Below are positions 1 through 6,247 of a stretch of 15,255 bases of DNA, piece by piece. The stretch is from Cercophora sp. LCS_1 (Eukaryota; Ascomycota; Sordariomycetes; Sordariales; Lasiosphaeriaceae). The stretch spans positions 1 through 15,255 of the forward strand of contig JAPZLL010000102.1 of NCBI GenBank assembly GCA_036250225.1. Direction: 5' to 3'. Within the stretch, counting starts at the first letter, position 1; every line of letters starts with the position of its first letter. Below the pieces are notes generated by a model. The model was not told the origin of the DNA. It ran no database searches and saw only the letters and a program-made list of their open reading frames with translations. The position numbers and the translations under genes were made by a program.

Positions 1-1
1 C

Positions 2-166
2 CTCCACCGACGTAACCGAGGAGACGTTATCAGAGGTGTCGGCGTCCAGCGTACTTAGGGCTGGGGAGGTGGCGTTATATAAACCCACGGTAAAGCTTGT
101 GCCGTTGATCTTGAAGCTTTCACTAAGGTGTTTTGCCAACTCAGCCGTGATCTTGACCTTTCTTGC
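2..166 (-). CDS. Partial coding segment, unknown protein, off left edge
   Basis: The minus strand is open for about 55 codons from just after an in-frame TAG (167-169) to the left edge. Codon choice is like that of expressed fungal genes (AAG, ATC, AAC, GGC, GTC, ACC), and the translation is balanced rather than low complexity, with stretches such as KITAELAKHLSESFKINGTS. There is no in-frame ATG, so this is either an internal exon or the remnant of a gene whose 5' part was lost. It ends where the 21-bp minisatellite starts. A usable 3' splice site (GTAG before the GCAAG at 166) is present, so the minisatellite and LTR block could sit in an expanded intron. I do not recognise the family. The call rests on codon use and openness only. 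Confidence 0.4.
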
Positions 167-183
167 CTACCCTGCAAACTTTC
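157..183. repeat. 21-bp minisatellite, left remnant
   Basis: This is one unit plus a partial unit of the CTTTCTTGCCTACCCTGCAAA repeat that continues after LTR 1. It ends in CTTTC, the 5 bp duplicated at the LTR insertion. Confidence 0.75.
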
Positions 184-236
184 TGTCACGACCCAGGTCA
201 TGACCTCAAGGAGGGAGCACGGACCAGCCTCAAGCA

Positions 237-423
237 CCAATCAGCGAAGCTCAGAGCACAGCGCTCCACCAGGTCCAATGGAACCAATGAGAGAGGACCC
301 GAGCGAAGGAGCACCCGGGTCCGAGGACGGCCAGTGAGAATGGACCCGGGGCAAGAGAGCCTCGGGACCCGTGGTCCCGAGGAAGGGAAACCTCGGGTCC
401 AGAAGAACACCGCAAGTATATAG
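237..423 (+). promoter_or_regulatory. U3 promoter of LTR 1
   Basis: CCAAT occurs at 237-241, 275-279 and 284-288. A GC-rich block follows with three GGACCC and two GGGTCC hexamers, which are reverse complements of each other, and then TATATAG at 417-423. The order CCAAT, GC-rich repeats, TATA fits an LTR U3 promoter. Activity is inferred, not shown. Confidence 0.6.
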
Positions 424-430
424 ATACGAT

Positions 431-470
431 AGTTGTGCCCACAACTGTGTGAGGACTCTTGGATCCTCAC
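431..470 (+). other. Double hairpin in LTR 1
   Basis: Two inverted repeats lie back to back: AGTTGTG-CC-CACAACT (431-446), then GTGAGGA, an 8-nt loop, and TCCTCAC (449-470). They begin about 8 bp after the TATA box, so they would lie at or near the 5' end of a transcript and in the R region if transcription starts here. Both are kept in LTR 2, the first with a compensating base-pair change. Confidence 0.65.
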
Positions 471-686
471 GCTAGCAATACATTGTTCTTGAGCACCGCT
501 CAGTGAGACCCATCGTCCGGGACCTTGGAGTCTACGTTCTGCTTGACAGTGTATCACCCTTCGAGAGTTGTACTAGCCTTCACTCAGTCACCTTGCACCC
601 TCTCCACCTAGAGCATTGGACCCTGTCCGCTCTTACGTTCTGTCTTTGCCAAGCCCTCTCCGGAGCACTTGGAGCAGGCCGTAACA

Positions 687-1060
687 CTTTCTTGCTTACC
701 CGGAGACTTTCTTGCCTACCCAGCAAATATTTTCTACCACTTATACTACAGGGCATTACTTACTGTCACCAAGGTTTTCGCCTACCCCGCAAACTTTCTC
801 GCCTACCCTGCAAACTTTCTTGCCTACCCTACAAACTTTCTTGCTTACCCGGAGACTTTTTTGCCTACCCGGCAAATATTTTCTACAGGGTACTACCACC
901 TATACTACAGGGCATTACTTACTGTCACTAAGGTTCTCGCCTACCCTGCAAACTTTTTTGCCTACCCTCCCAACTTTCTTACCTACTCTGCAAACTTTCT
1001 TGCCTACCCTCCAAACTTTCTCGCCTACTCTCCAACTTTCTTGCTTACCCGGAGACTTTC
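687..1060. repeat. 21-bp minisatellite with higher-order units
   Basis: The tract is built from a 21-bp unit, ACTTTCTTGCCTACCCTGCAA with variants, so all frames translate to repeats such as NFLAYPA. A higher-order unit of about 150-200 bp starts with CTTGCTTACCCGGAGACTTTC near 690, 840 and 1040. It includes an AAATATTTTCTAC segment and a TACTACAGGGCATTACTTAC segment. Because the unit length is a multiple of three, long ORFs (669-1370 and 712-1080) appear across it. I judge these non-coding. LTR 2 is inserted at its right end. Confidence 0.85.
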
Positions 1061-1113
1061 TGTCACGACCCAAGTCATGACCTCAATGGGGGAGCACGGA
1101 CCAACCCCGGGTA

Positions 1114-1370
1114 CCAATCAACGAAGCCCAGGACGCAGCACTCCGCCCCGCCCTCGTGGAACCAATGGGAGAGGACCCGAGCAAAGGAACATCCGGGTCC
1201 AGGGCAGGACCCGAACGAAGGAGCGCCCGGGTCCGACGACGGCCAGTAAGAATGGACCCAGGACGGCAGACACCCGGGTCCAGGCCGGACCCGGGGCGGG
1301 GAAGCCTCGGGTCCACAGGACCCGGAGAGGGGAAACCTCGGGTCCAGAGGGAAACATCACATGTATATAG
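1114..1370 (+). promoter_or_regulatory. U3 promoter of LTR 2 with expanded hexamer block
   Basis: Two CCAAT boxes are followed by a block holding five GGACCC and five GGGTCC hexamers spread over about 180 bp, then TATATAG at 1364-1370. Compared with LTR 1 the hexamer count has doubled, which accounts for the length difference between the two LTRs. Confidence 0.6.
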
Positions 1371-1377
1371 ATACGAT

Positions 1378-1417
1378 GGTTGTGCCCACAACCGTGTGAG
1401 GACTCTTGGATCCTCAC
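1378..1417 (+). other. Double hairpin in LTR 2
   Basis: GGTTGTG-CC-CACAACC (1378-1393) is followed by the same GTGAGGA/TCCTCAC stem as in LTR 1 (1396-1417). The outer pair of the first stem is A:T in LTR 1 and G:C here, so pairing is preserved by two coordinated changes. Confidence 0.65.
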
Positions 1418-1631
1418 GCTAGCAATACATTGTTCTTGAGCACCGCTCAGTGAGACCCATCGTCTGGGACCTTGGAGTCTACGTTCTGCTTGACAGTGTA
1501 TCACCTTCGAGAGTTGTCCTAGCCTTCACTCAGTCACCTTGCATCCCCCACCTAGAGCATTGGACCCAGTCCGCTCTTACGATCTGTCTTTGCCAAGCCC
1601 TCCCCTGGAGCACTTGGAGCAGGCCGTAACA

Positions 1632-1966
1632 CTTTCTCGCCTGCCCTGCAAATTCTCTTCACAGGGCATCACCTAGCAATCCGCTATCTTCGCGGTCGCA
1701 ACGCAAAGGGTCAGCAACCCAATTCCAACCGACACGAGCTGTTATGATTGAACTTGATGCTGACGCGCTGTCAAAAACAGTTTCCAAGCCCATTTCCCAC
1801 CAGAGATCAGCAATCTGATCGTGCGTGCGAGCGCGAACGAGTGCAAAGCAGCCGGCACAACACACTCCCCAGGCGATGGCAACCCATCCACAATACCGAG
1901 ATGGCCAGGTCTTATAAGTAGTGTGGTCGATTCTACCAATGTAACTAGAGCCAGGAAATGGGCGGC
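1632..1966. other. Minisatellite remnant and unassigned sequence
   Basis: 1632-1660 continues the minisatellite in degraded form, and the ACAGGGCATCAC segment at 1653-1664 resembles its higher-order unit. From about 1665 to 1966 I see no gene, terminal repeat or RNA signal that I can support. Minus-strand ORFs here are short and unrecognised. Confidence 0.4.
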
Positions 1967-2075
1967 TGTAACGCAACGGCGTCAGGGTTGAGGGATATGT
2001 GAAGAAGGGTCAACAAGCAAGCGGAACAGGGCCAAGGTAGTGGTGAGTGAAAAATTCAATCGGAACGTGGCCCTC
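1967..2075 (-). mobile_element. Truncated gypsy LTR end, copy 1
   Basis: Read on the minus strand this ends GTTGCGTTACA, matching copy 2 (2447-2532). The AAGCAAGCGGAACAGGGCC stretch is also shared with the 3' LTR of the chromodomain element (2953-3188). It breaks off into gag-like sequence at about 2075. The GTTACA end pairs with TGTAAC at 3188 as the LTR's terminal inverted repeat. Confidence 0.65.
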
Positions 2076-2446
2076 CTTTCCGGCGCTGAGCTTCAACGAA
2101 TTCGTGACTTCCAACAGCGAGATCTCCATTTTCCAGCTGCGCCATGTAGTCGTCCAAGTGACGCCACACGCGTGGCCCCTGGTCCTCCGATTCTTGCGGC
2201 GCTCGTAGGGCCACCGGCGGCCGGTCTGCTGCCGCCGCTGGTCTCGGTTCGTTGGCGCCCGAAGAGGTGGCTTCGGCCGGAGGGAATGGCCGGGGGCGCA
2301 GGCGGCTCCGCGTCGCCATGGCCGTTGTTGACTGATTCTGGCGATTCAAGAAGCCACGAAAGAGGGCTGGAATTCGAGCTACCGTGGGCACTGGCCATCT
2401 TGTTGTTGTTGGTGGACCGGTTCCTCGAAGAAGACGTTCCAAGAGT
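2076..2446 (-). pseudogene. Gag-like fragment 1 with leader, frameshifted
   Basis: On the minus strand, after the LTR end at 2447, there is a leader of about 48 nt and then an ATG at 2398 opening MASAHGSSNSSP. The frame shifts, and a second frame continues with a conserved segment around RVWRHLDDYMAQLENGDLA. The same protein is encoded at 2533-2954. Position immediately downstream of an LTR end suggests the N-terminal part of Gag, but no zinc knuckle or capsid motif remains to prove it. The fragment stops abruptly at LTR copy 1, having lost about 20 residues that fragment 2 retains. Confidence 0.45.
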
Positions 2447-2532
2447 TGTAACGCAACGGCGTCAGGGTTGAGGGATATGTGAGGAAGGGTCAACAAGCAA
2501 GCGGAACAGGGCCAAGGTAGTAGTGGTGGGTG
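2447..2532 (-). mobile_element. Truncated gypsy LTR end, copy 2
   Basis: This is about 95% similar to copy 1 across its first 75 bp (only a few changes by eye) and ends GTTGCGTTACA on the minus strand. It switches to gag-like sequence near 2532, a different breakpoint from copy 1. Confidence 0.65.
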
Positions 2533-2952
2533 TAAAGTTCAAAGGTGCGTTTTGCCTTCTTAAGATCGTTCAGAAGATTCAATTCTTGAACCCGGTACTG
2601 AGCTTCAACGAACTCGTGACTTCCAAACGCAAGATCTCCATTTTCCAGCTGCGCCATGCAGTCGTCCAAGTAACGCCACACGCGCGGCACCTGCTCCTCC
2701 GATCCTTGCGGCGCTTGTTGGCCCGTCTGCGGCCGGCCGGACCTAGGGTTGGTGAGACGAATTGACGCCAGTATGGGCTCTGCCGCCGCCGCCGCTGGCC
2801 TCGGTTCGTTGGCGCCTGAAGAGGTGACTACAGCCGGAGGAATCGCCGAGGGCGCAGGCGGCTCCGCGTCGCCATGGCCGTTGTTGTAGCCGTCGTTGAC
2901 TGATTCCAGCGATTCAGGAGGCCACGTAAAAGGGCTGGAGTTCGAACTACCC
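2533..2952 (-). pseudogene. Gag-like fragment 2
   Basis: A single open frame of about 140 residues encodes the same protein as fragment 1. Both have the GSSNSSP start, the acidic and proline-rich segment GHGDAEPPAP, and the conserved core around WRYLDDCMAQLENGDLA. Fragment 2 goes further, through VQELNLLNDLKKAKRTFEL. No ATG begins it. It is fused at about 2952 directly to LTR copy 3, with the first five codons and the leader missing. The reading as N-terminal Gag of the neighbouring chromodomain element is an inference from LTR context. Confidence 0.45.
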
Positions 2953-3188
2953 AAGCAAGCGGAACAGGGCCAAGGTAGTGGTGGGTGAAAAATTCAATTG
3001 GAACGTGGCCCTCTAGATCACGACTTCCGCTTCCGGAAACCTTTGGAGCTTCAACCTTTGTTCCATCGCTCCATGGCTGAAGGCCGGATCCGTCGTGCCA
3101 AAGCTGGTGGCTGCTGGCCCGAACCTGTCCGCGCAGGCGCCTTTGCCTCCAGGCCACCCAGATGGCTTTCTCCAGGGCGCTTGTTACA
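2953..3188 (-). mobile_element. 3' LTR of chromodomain gypsy element, truncated
   Basis: On the minus strand this starts TGTAACAAG at 3188, right after a polypurine tract, and shares its distal part with copies 1 and 2, which end GTTACA. TGTAAC/GTTACA is the terminal inverted repeat. The last ~47 bp are replaced by gag-like fragment 2 at about 2953. From the three copies I estimate an intact LTR of about 280 bp. Confidence 0.7.
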
Positions 3189-3203
3189 ACCATCTCCCCC
3201 TCC
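3189..3203 (-). other. Polypurine tract
   Basis: The minus strand reads GGAGGGGGAGATGGT and abuts TGTAAC at 3188. This is the expected plus-strand priming site next to a 3' LTR, and it fixes the element boundary. Confidence 0.65.
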
Positions 3204-3300
3204 AGGGCTTTGTCCTCGAAGACCACCTCTGGCTACCCTCGTTAAAAAACCTCTCAAGCCTTCAAGGGCTGTTTTCGAGGAAAAAGAGTGGTTGCCTGGC

Positions 3301-4351
3301 CTACCCATCCGTCTGTTGATCTACCCATCCGACTGTTTTCTTTGTTTTCTTCTTTGCGCGCCTCTCAAGCTCCTTGATCCTACCGCGCGCGTTCTCCATA
3401 TCGGTCTCTGGAACCCGCTGGTTATATTCTGAAGGCCAACCGGCCCGCTTGACCAGATGCTGAACAACTCCTGCCAACCGTTCTTCTTTCCTTGACCTCC
3501 TCAACCTCGTATTCGTCGGAATCTTCTTGGAGGCTTGGCATCGGTAGGGGGTCGTCGTTCGGCCTAGGATGGTATTCTTTAAGCAACTGTGCTGGAAACA
3601 CGCCATGCAGGCGCGCGTATTGCTCTGGCAGAGCCAATCGGTAGGCTTGACCGCCAATCAGCTCGGTAACTCGGAATGGACCTATCCAGCGCGGCGCCAA
3701 CTTGTTGTTTTTGAGCCTCAGATTCTTGGTAGAAAGTGGAGAGAGAGCTTGACCAGTTGGCCGTGTTTAAATCGCATTGGCTGGGCTTGAACCCACAAGC
3801 TTTCGGCGTGTTTTTCGGAGCTGGCGGAGCTTTTGAACTCGATCTTTCGCCGAAGGAACTGTTGAAGGAGCCGCCTCCTCTCCGACGACGGCGTCCTCGA
3901 CGGTCAAATCGCAAATCTGGATCGTATCCGAACGTCAACTTGAAAAAGGCGTACTGCCGAGCGAATGGTGAAAGCTGTTGTTGCAGGCAAACTCGGCGCT
4001 CCCCAAGAGCATTGCCCAGCAGGCAGTGTGGATCGCCACTCGTAAACGCGCGGAGATGTTGTTGTTCGAGCGATCGGTTCAGGGCTTCGGTCTGGCCGTT
4101 GTCGGTTTGAGGGGGTGGAAAGCGGTTGAAAGCCGTCTCTTGATCTTCCCTTGGGCGCAGATTTCCTTCCGGAATTCGCTCGTTATCCTTGCGTCTCCAT
4201 CGGTGACGATACCCGTTGGCGGACCGTATTTGAGCTCTGTCGCCTGGTAGAATTCTTCAGCAAAATCGGCTGCATCCATCTCTTTGGTGCAAGCCAAGAA
4301 CTTTCCGAGCCTGGTATAACGGTCAACTAGTACCAGAATTGCGTTGAGGCC
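3301..4351 (-). pseudogene. Ty3/gypsy chromodomain element: integrase and chromodomain remnant
   Basis: Read from 4351 down, this is the C-terminal half of a fungal chromovirus Pol. The first frame (4351-4079) carries the integrase core with VDRYTR, then GPPTGIVTDGDARITSEF. The acidic residues of VDR and VTDGD are the first two catalytic positions. A frameshift near 4125 leads to the HPQTDNGQTEALNRSLEQ box with the third acid. The region to 3700 is broken by further shifts. 3700-3422 encodes APRWIGPFRVTELIGGQAYRL, the conserved integrase C-terminal segment, and another frame to 3301 gives a chromodomain with VKRAGWPSEYNQ and VPETDMENA. Known role of the family: integration, with the chromodomain targeting heterochromatin. 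Protease, RT and RNase H are absent; the copy is cut at 4351 by the 150-bp repeat. It cannot be functional. Confidence 0.88.
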
Positions 4352-4448
4352 GGGCATTTTGGACGCAACCAGAGCAACACCAGGTTGTAAGGGAAACTAC
4401 CGTCCGTAGCAGCATTGCTGCCCTTGCACTTGGCGGCATTGCTGGTTC
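4352..4448. repeat. 150-bp tandem unit A, left half
   Basis: The unit begins GGGCATTTTGGACGCAACC and shares the GCAGCATTGCTGCCCTTG core with units B and C. It continues on the far side of the pogo element at 5880-5932, for a total of about 152 bp. Confidence 0.8.
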
Positions 4449-4450
4449 TA

Positions 4451-4520
4451 GACAGCTGGACCCTGCTCTCGGACATACCCCACTCTCGAACACCGTGATC
4501 GGCACCCCCCAAGGACAACC
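4451..4520 (+). repeat. Left TIR of pogo element
   Basis: It is the near reverse complement of 5805-5877: GACAGCTGGACCC, then a CTCTCGGACAT-like core, GTGATCGGCA, and GGACAACC at the inner end. Confidence 0.88.
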
Positions 4521-4579
4521 CCCCATCTTCTCAACACCACAACTCTCCCAATTCCTTACCAAACTGCACGAAAATTGAC

Positions 4580-5753
4580 ATGACCACTGTGCGTGAGCAA
4601 AATATCCAGTCTGCAAAAGATGAAGTTGCCAAAGGCGTTCCTCTGCGTGTGGCGGCCGGCAACTGGGGGGGTGCCGCCAGCCACCCTGTCCGACCGGATG
4701 CATGGCCGCGAATCGATGAAGGTCGCCAAAATAACGGCCCAACGGCTATCACCAGCTCAAGAGAGCTTTGTGGCTCAATGGGCCTTGGCTCAGGAGGCCG
4801 TAGGTCGACCTAGGTCACGCGTTCAAATCGCTGGCTTTGCCTCACAGATGTTTGGGGCGGCGATGAGGATGGCGTTGGTGCACGATGGATTCCAAGCCGT
4901 CAAACCCTAATCAATGGCGCCTTTTGATCCTTGACGAACACGCCAGCCATCCATTTGACCGACGAATTCCAACTTATTGCCTTTAAGAATAAGGTCCAGT
5001 TGGTCTACCTTCCTCCCCATACCTTTCACAAAACCCAGCCGCTTGACCGGAGTGTTTTCGGTGCAGTCAAGACCTACTTTCGCCAAAAGACCAGGGAGCT
5101 CGCAGCCCATACTCTGCCTCTGCGCCTGTCAACAAGCGACGGTTCCCTTTTGGCCTATCGCGACGCCTCCAAAGAAGGCATGAGGGCCAGAAACGTCATC
5201 TCCGGCTTCAGAAACACCGGTATCTGGCCCATCAGGCCGGAAATGGTGCTTGACGACCCTACCGCAATCCTCAACGAGGAGGAGGAGGAGGAGGAGCCCC
5301 GGGTCCCCTCAACACCAAAAATTCAGCGGTCAATTGTCAAGAACACCATCATCAAAACACCGCAGGGCTCGCAGGCCATCCGTGAGGGCCTCCAAACTGC
5401 CAGAGAGTTCGTCTCACCAACCAACCATGCCAACAGAGCTCTCCTTGCCCAAGGCAGGGGAGGCTCTGGATGCCAAGAACGCTGAGATGGTATATTTGAA
5501 GGCCAAAATCTCAGAGATGGAGAAGGATATTGACGCCGCAAAGCCTCCAAGTAAGAAGAAGGTTAAGATAGATGGAAACGATAAGTTTGCAGGCACCGAG
5601 GCAATTGCTGAGGCGGCTCAGGAGGCGAGCGAGAGGCCCCCCCAAGCGGAGGAGGGGAGGTCGACAGCCCAAACCCTGAACCAGTCGTTGAAGAGGTTGA
5701 GAGAGTGGCTTAATAACGACTTGAGAAGGCTCAGGCAGATCCAAGAGATGTAG
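4580..5753 (+). pseudogene. pogo/Fot1-type transposase, frameshifted and deleted
   Basis: The start is an N-terminal psq-type helix-turn-helix (VREQNIQSAKDEVAKG, frame 2). A slip in the seven-G run at 4665-4671 moves the reading to frame 3, where VPPATLSDRMHGRE and then a CENP-B-like helix (LSPAQESFVAQWALAQEAVG) follow. After about 4850 most of the CENP-B domain and the early DDE domain, with the first catalytic Asp, are gone. The remaining DDE part reads LLILDEHASH (Asp codon at 4933), shifts near 4949, then gives FQLIAFKNKVQLVYLPPHT and PLDRSVFGAVKTYFR, with the third acidic site in PLD. A last shift near 5450 enters a lysine-rich, coiled-coil-like C-terminus ending at 5753. A (GGA)n run at 5276-5296 encodes poly-Glu. 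At least four frameshifts make it non-functional. Confidence 0.88.
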
Positions 5754-5804
5754 ATGTACGTTTTTTACAGCTTAATTCTATAGAAAAGGTGGTCAAATTG
5801 ATGT

Positions 5805-5877
5805 GGTTGTCCTAGGGGTGGTGATGCCGATCATGTCTGAAAGTGGGATATGTACGAGAGAGTTGGGTCCAGCTGTC
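5805..5877 (-). repeat. Right TIR of pogo element
   Basis: It ends GGGTCCAGCTGTC, immediately followed by TA at 5878-5879. It pairs with 4451-4520 with scattered mismatches and small gaps. Confidence 0.88.
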
Positions 5878-5879
5878 TA

Positions 5880-5932
5880 GCCGTCTGGCGGATGAGTGGC
5901 CGCTAGGTTTCTAAGGTAGCAGTGCTGTTTGC
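5880..5932. repeat. 150-bp tandem unit A, right half
   Basis: It resumes with GCCGTCTGGCGGATG, exactly the sequence following TA in unit C at 6188, and ends before the next GGGCATTTT at 5933. Confidence 0.8.
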
Positions 5933-6083
5933 GGGCATTTTGGGCACGACCAACGCAACCCCAAGATCAAGAGCAACACCAGATCGCAAGAGAGACTACT
6001 ATCTGTAGCAGCATTGCTGCCCTTGCCCTTGGCGGCATTACCGTCTAGCAGATGCAGGTCCCCAAGGCAGTGGTGCCGTTTGT
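5933..6083. repeat. 150-bp tandem unit B
   Basis: This 151-bp unit begins GGGCATTTTGGGCACGACC and has the shared GCAGCATTGCTGCCCTTGCC core. Its first ~30 bp match the Crypton-side sequence starting at 6232 more closely than they match units A or C. Confidence 0.85.
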
Positions 6084-6231
6084 GGGCATTTTGGACACAA
6101 CCAGAGCAACACCAGATCGTAAGGGAAACTATCATCCATAGCAGCGTTGCTGCCCTTGCCCTTGCCCTTGGCAGCATTACTAACCTAGCCGTCTGGCGGA
6201 TGCAGGTCCCCAAGGCAGTGGTGCCGTTTGC
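6084..6231. repeat. 150-bp tandem unit C, carries empty pogo site
   Basis: This 148-bp unit has the uninterrupted TA at 6186-6187, followed by GCCGTCTGGCGGATG as in the right flank of the pogo element. It differs from unit B by an extra CCCTTG and a short insertion around the TA. Confidence 0.85.
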
Positions 6232-6247
6232 GGGCATTTTGGGCACG

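Larger units (their letters stand above)
184..686 (+). mobile_element. Solo LTR 1 (gypsy-type family), 503 bp
   Basis: The element starts TGTCACGACC and ends GGCCGTAACA, giving the canonical TG...CA ends. It is flanked by CTTTC at 179-183 and at 687-691, a perfect 5-bp target-site duplication. It is about 80-85% similar by eye to the LTR at 1061-1631. Internal order is a palindrome AGGTCATGACCT (195-206), CCAAT boxes, a GGACCC/GGGTCC-rich block, TATATAG (417-423), two adjacent hairpins (431-470), then a U5-like segment. No gag or pol sequence accompanies it, and CTTTC on both sides fits a solo LTR left by LTR-LTR recombination. The TATA direction sets the plus strand. Open frames here (for example 163-423) are translations of the LTR, not genes. 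Confidence 0.88.
1061..1631 (+). mobile_element. Solo LTR 2 (same family), 571 bp
   Basis: It starts TGTCACGACC, ends GGCCGTAACA, and is flanked by CTTTC at 1056-1060 and 1632-1636. It is the same family and orientation as 184-686 but about 68 bp longer, because its GGACCC/GGGTCC block has roughly ten hexamers against five. CCAAT boxes lie at 1114-1118 and 1162-1166, TATATAG at 1364-1370, and the double hairpin at 1378-1417. Each LTR has its own CTTTC pair and the DNA between them is minisatellite like the outer flanks. The two are therefore better read as separate solo LTRs than as the ends of one element, although duplication of one insertion with its flank is possible. Confidence 0.87.
4451..5877 (+). 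mobile_element. Fot1/pogo-type transposon, internally deleted, 1,427 bp
   Basis: The terminal inverted repeats are imperfect and about 70 bp long: 4451-4520, starting GACAGCTGGACCC, and 5805-5877, ending GGGTCCAGCTGTC. The element is flanked by TA at 4449-4450 and 5878-5879, the expected Tc1/mariner-superfamily duplication. It contains one transposase pseudogene in plus orientation. The insertion lies in a tandem unit whose paralogue at 6084-6231 has the uninterrupted site. The ends look intact, so it might be mobilised in trans by a related transposase, but its own enzyme is dead. Confidence 0.92.

Noticed and set aside
669..1370. 233-codon plus-strand ORF and the overlapping 122-codon ORF at 712-1080
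   Set aside because: They are translations of the 21-bp minisatellite (repeating NFLAYPA-type residues) running into LTR 2. The unit length is a multiple of three, so openness carries no information.
184..1631. One complete small LTR element (LTR 1, short interior, LTR 2)
   Set aside because: The interior is the same minisatellite as the outer flanks, there is no primer-binding site or polypurine tract next to the LTRs, and each LTR has its own CTTTC pair.
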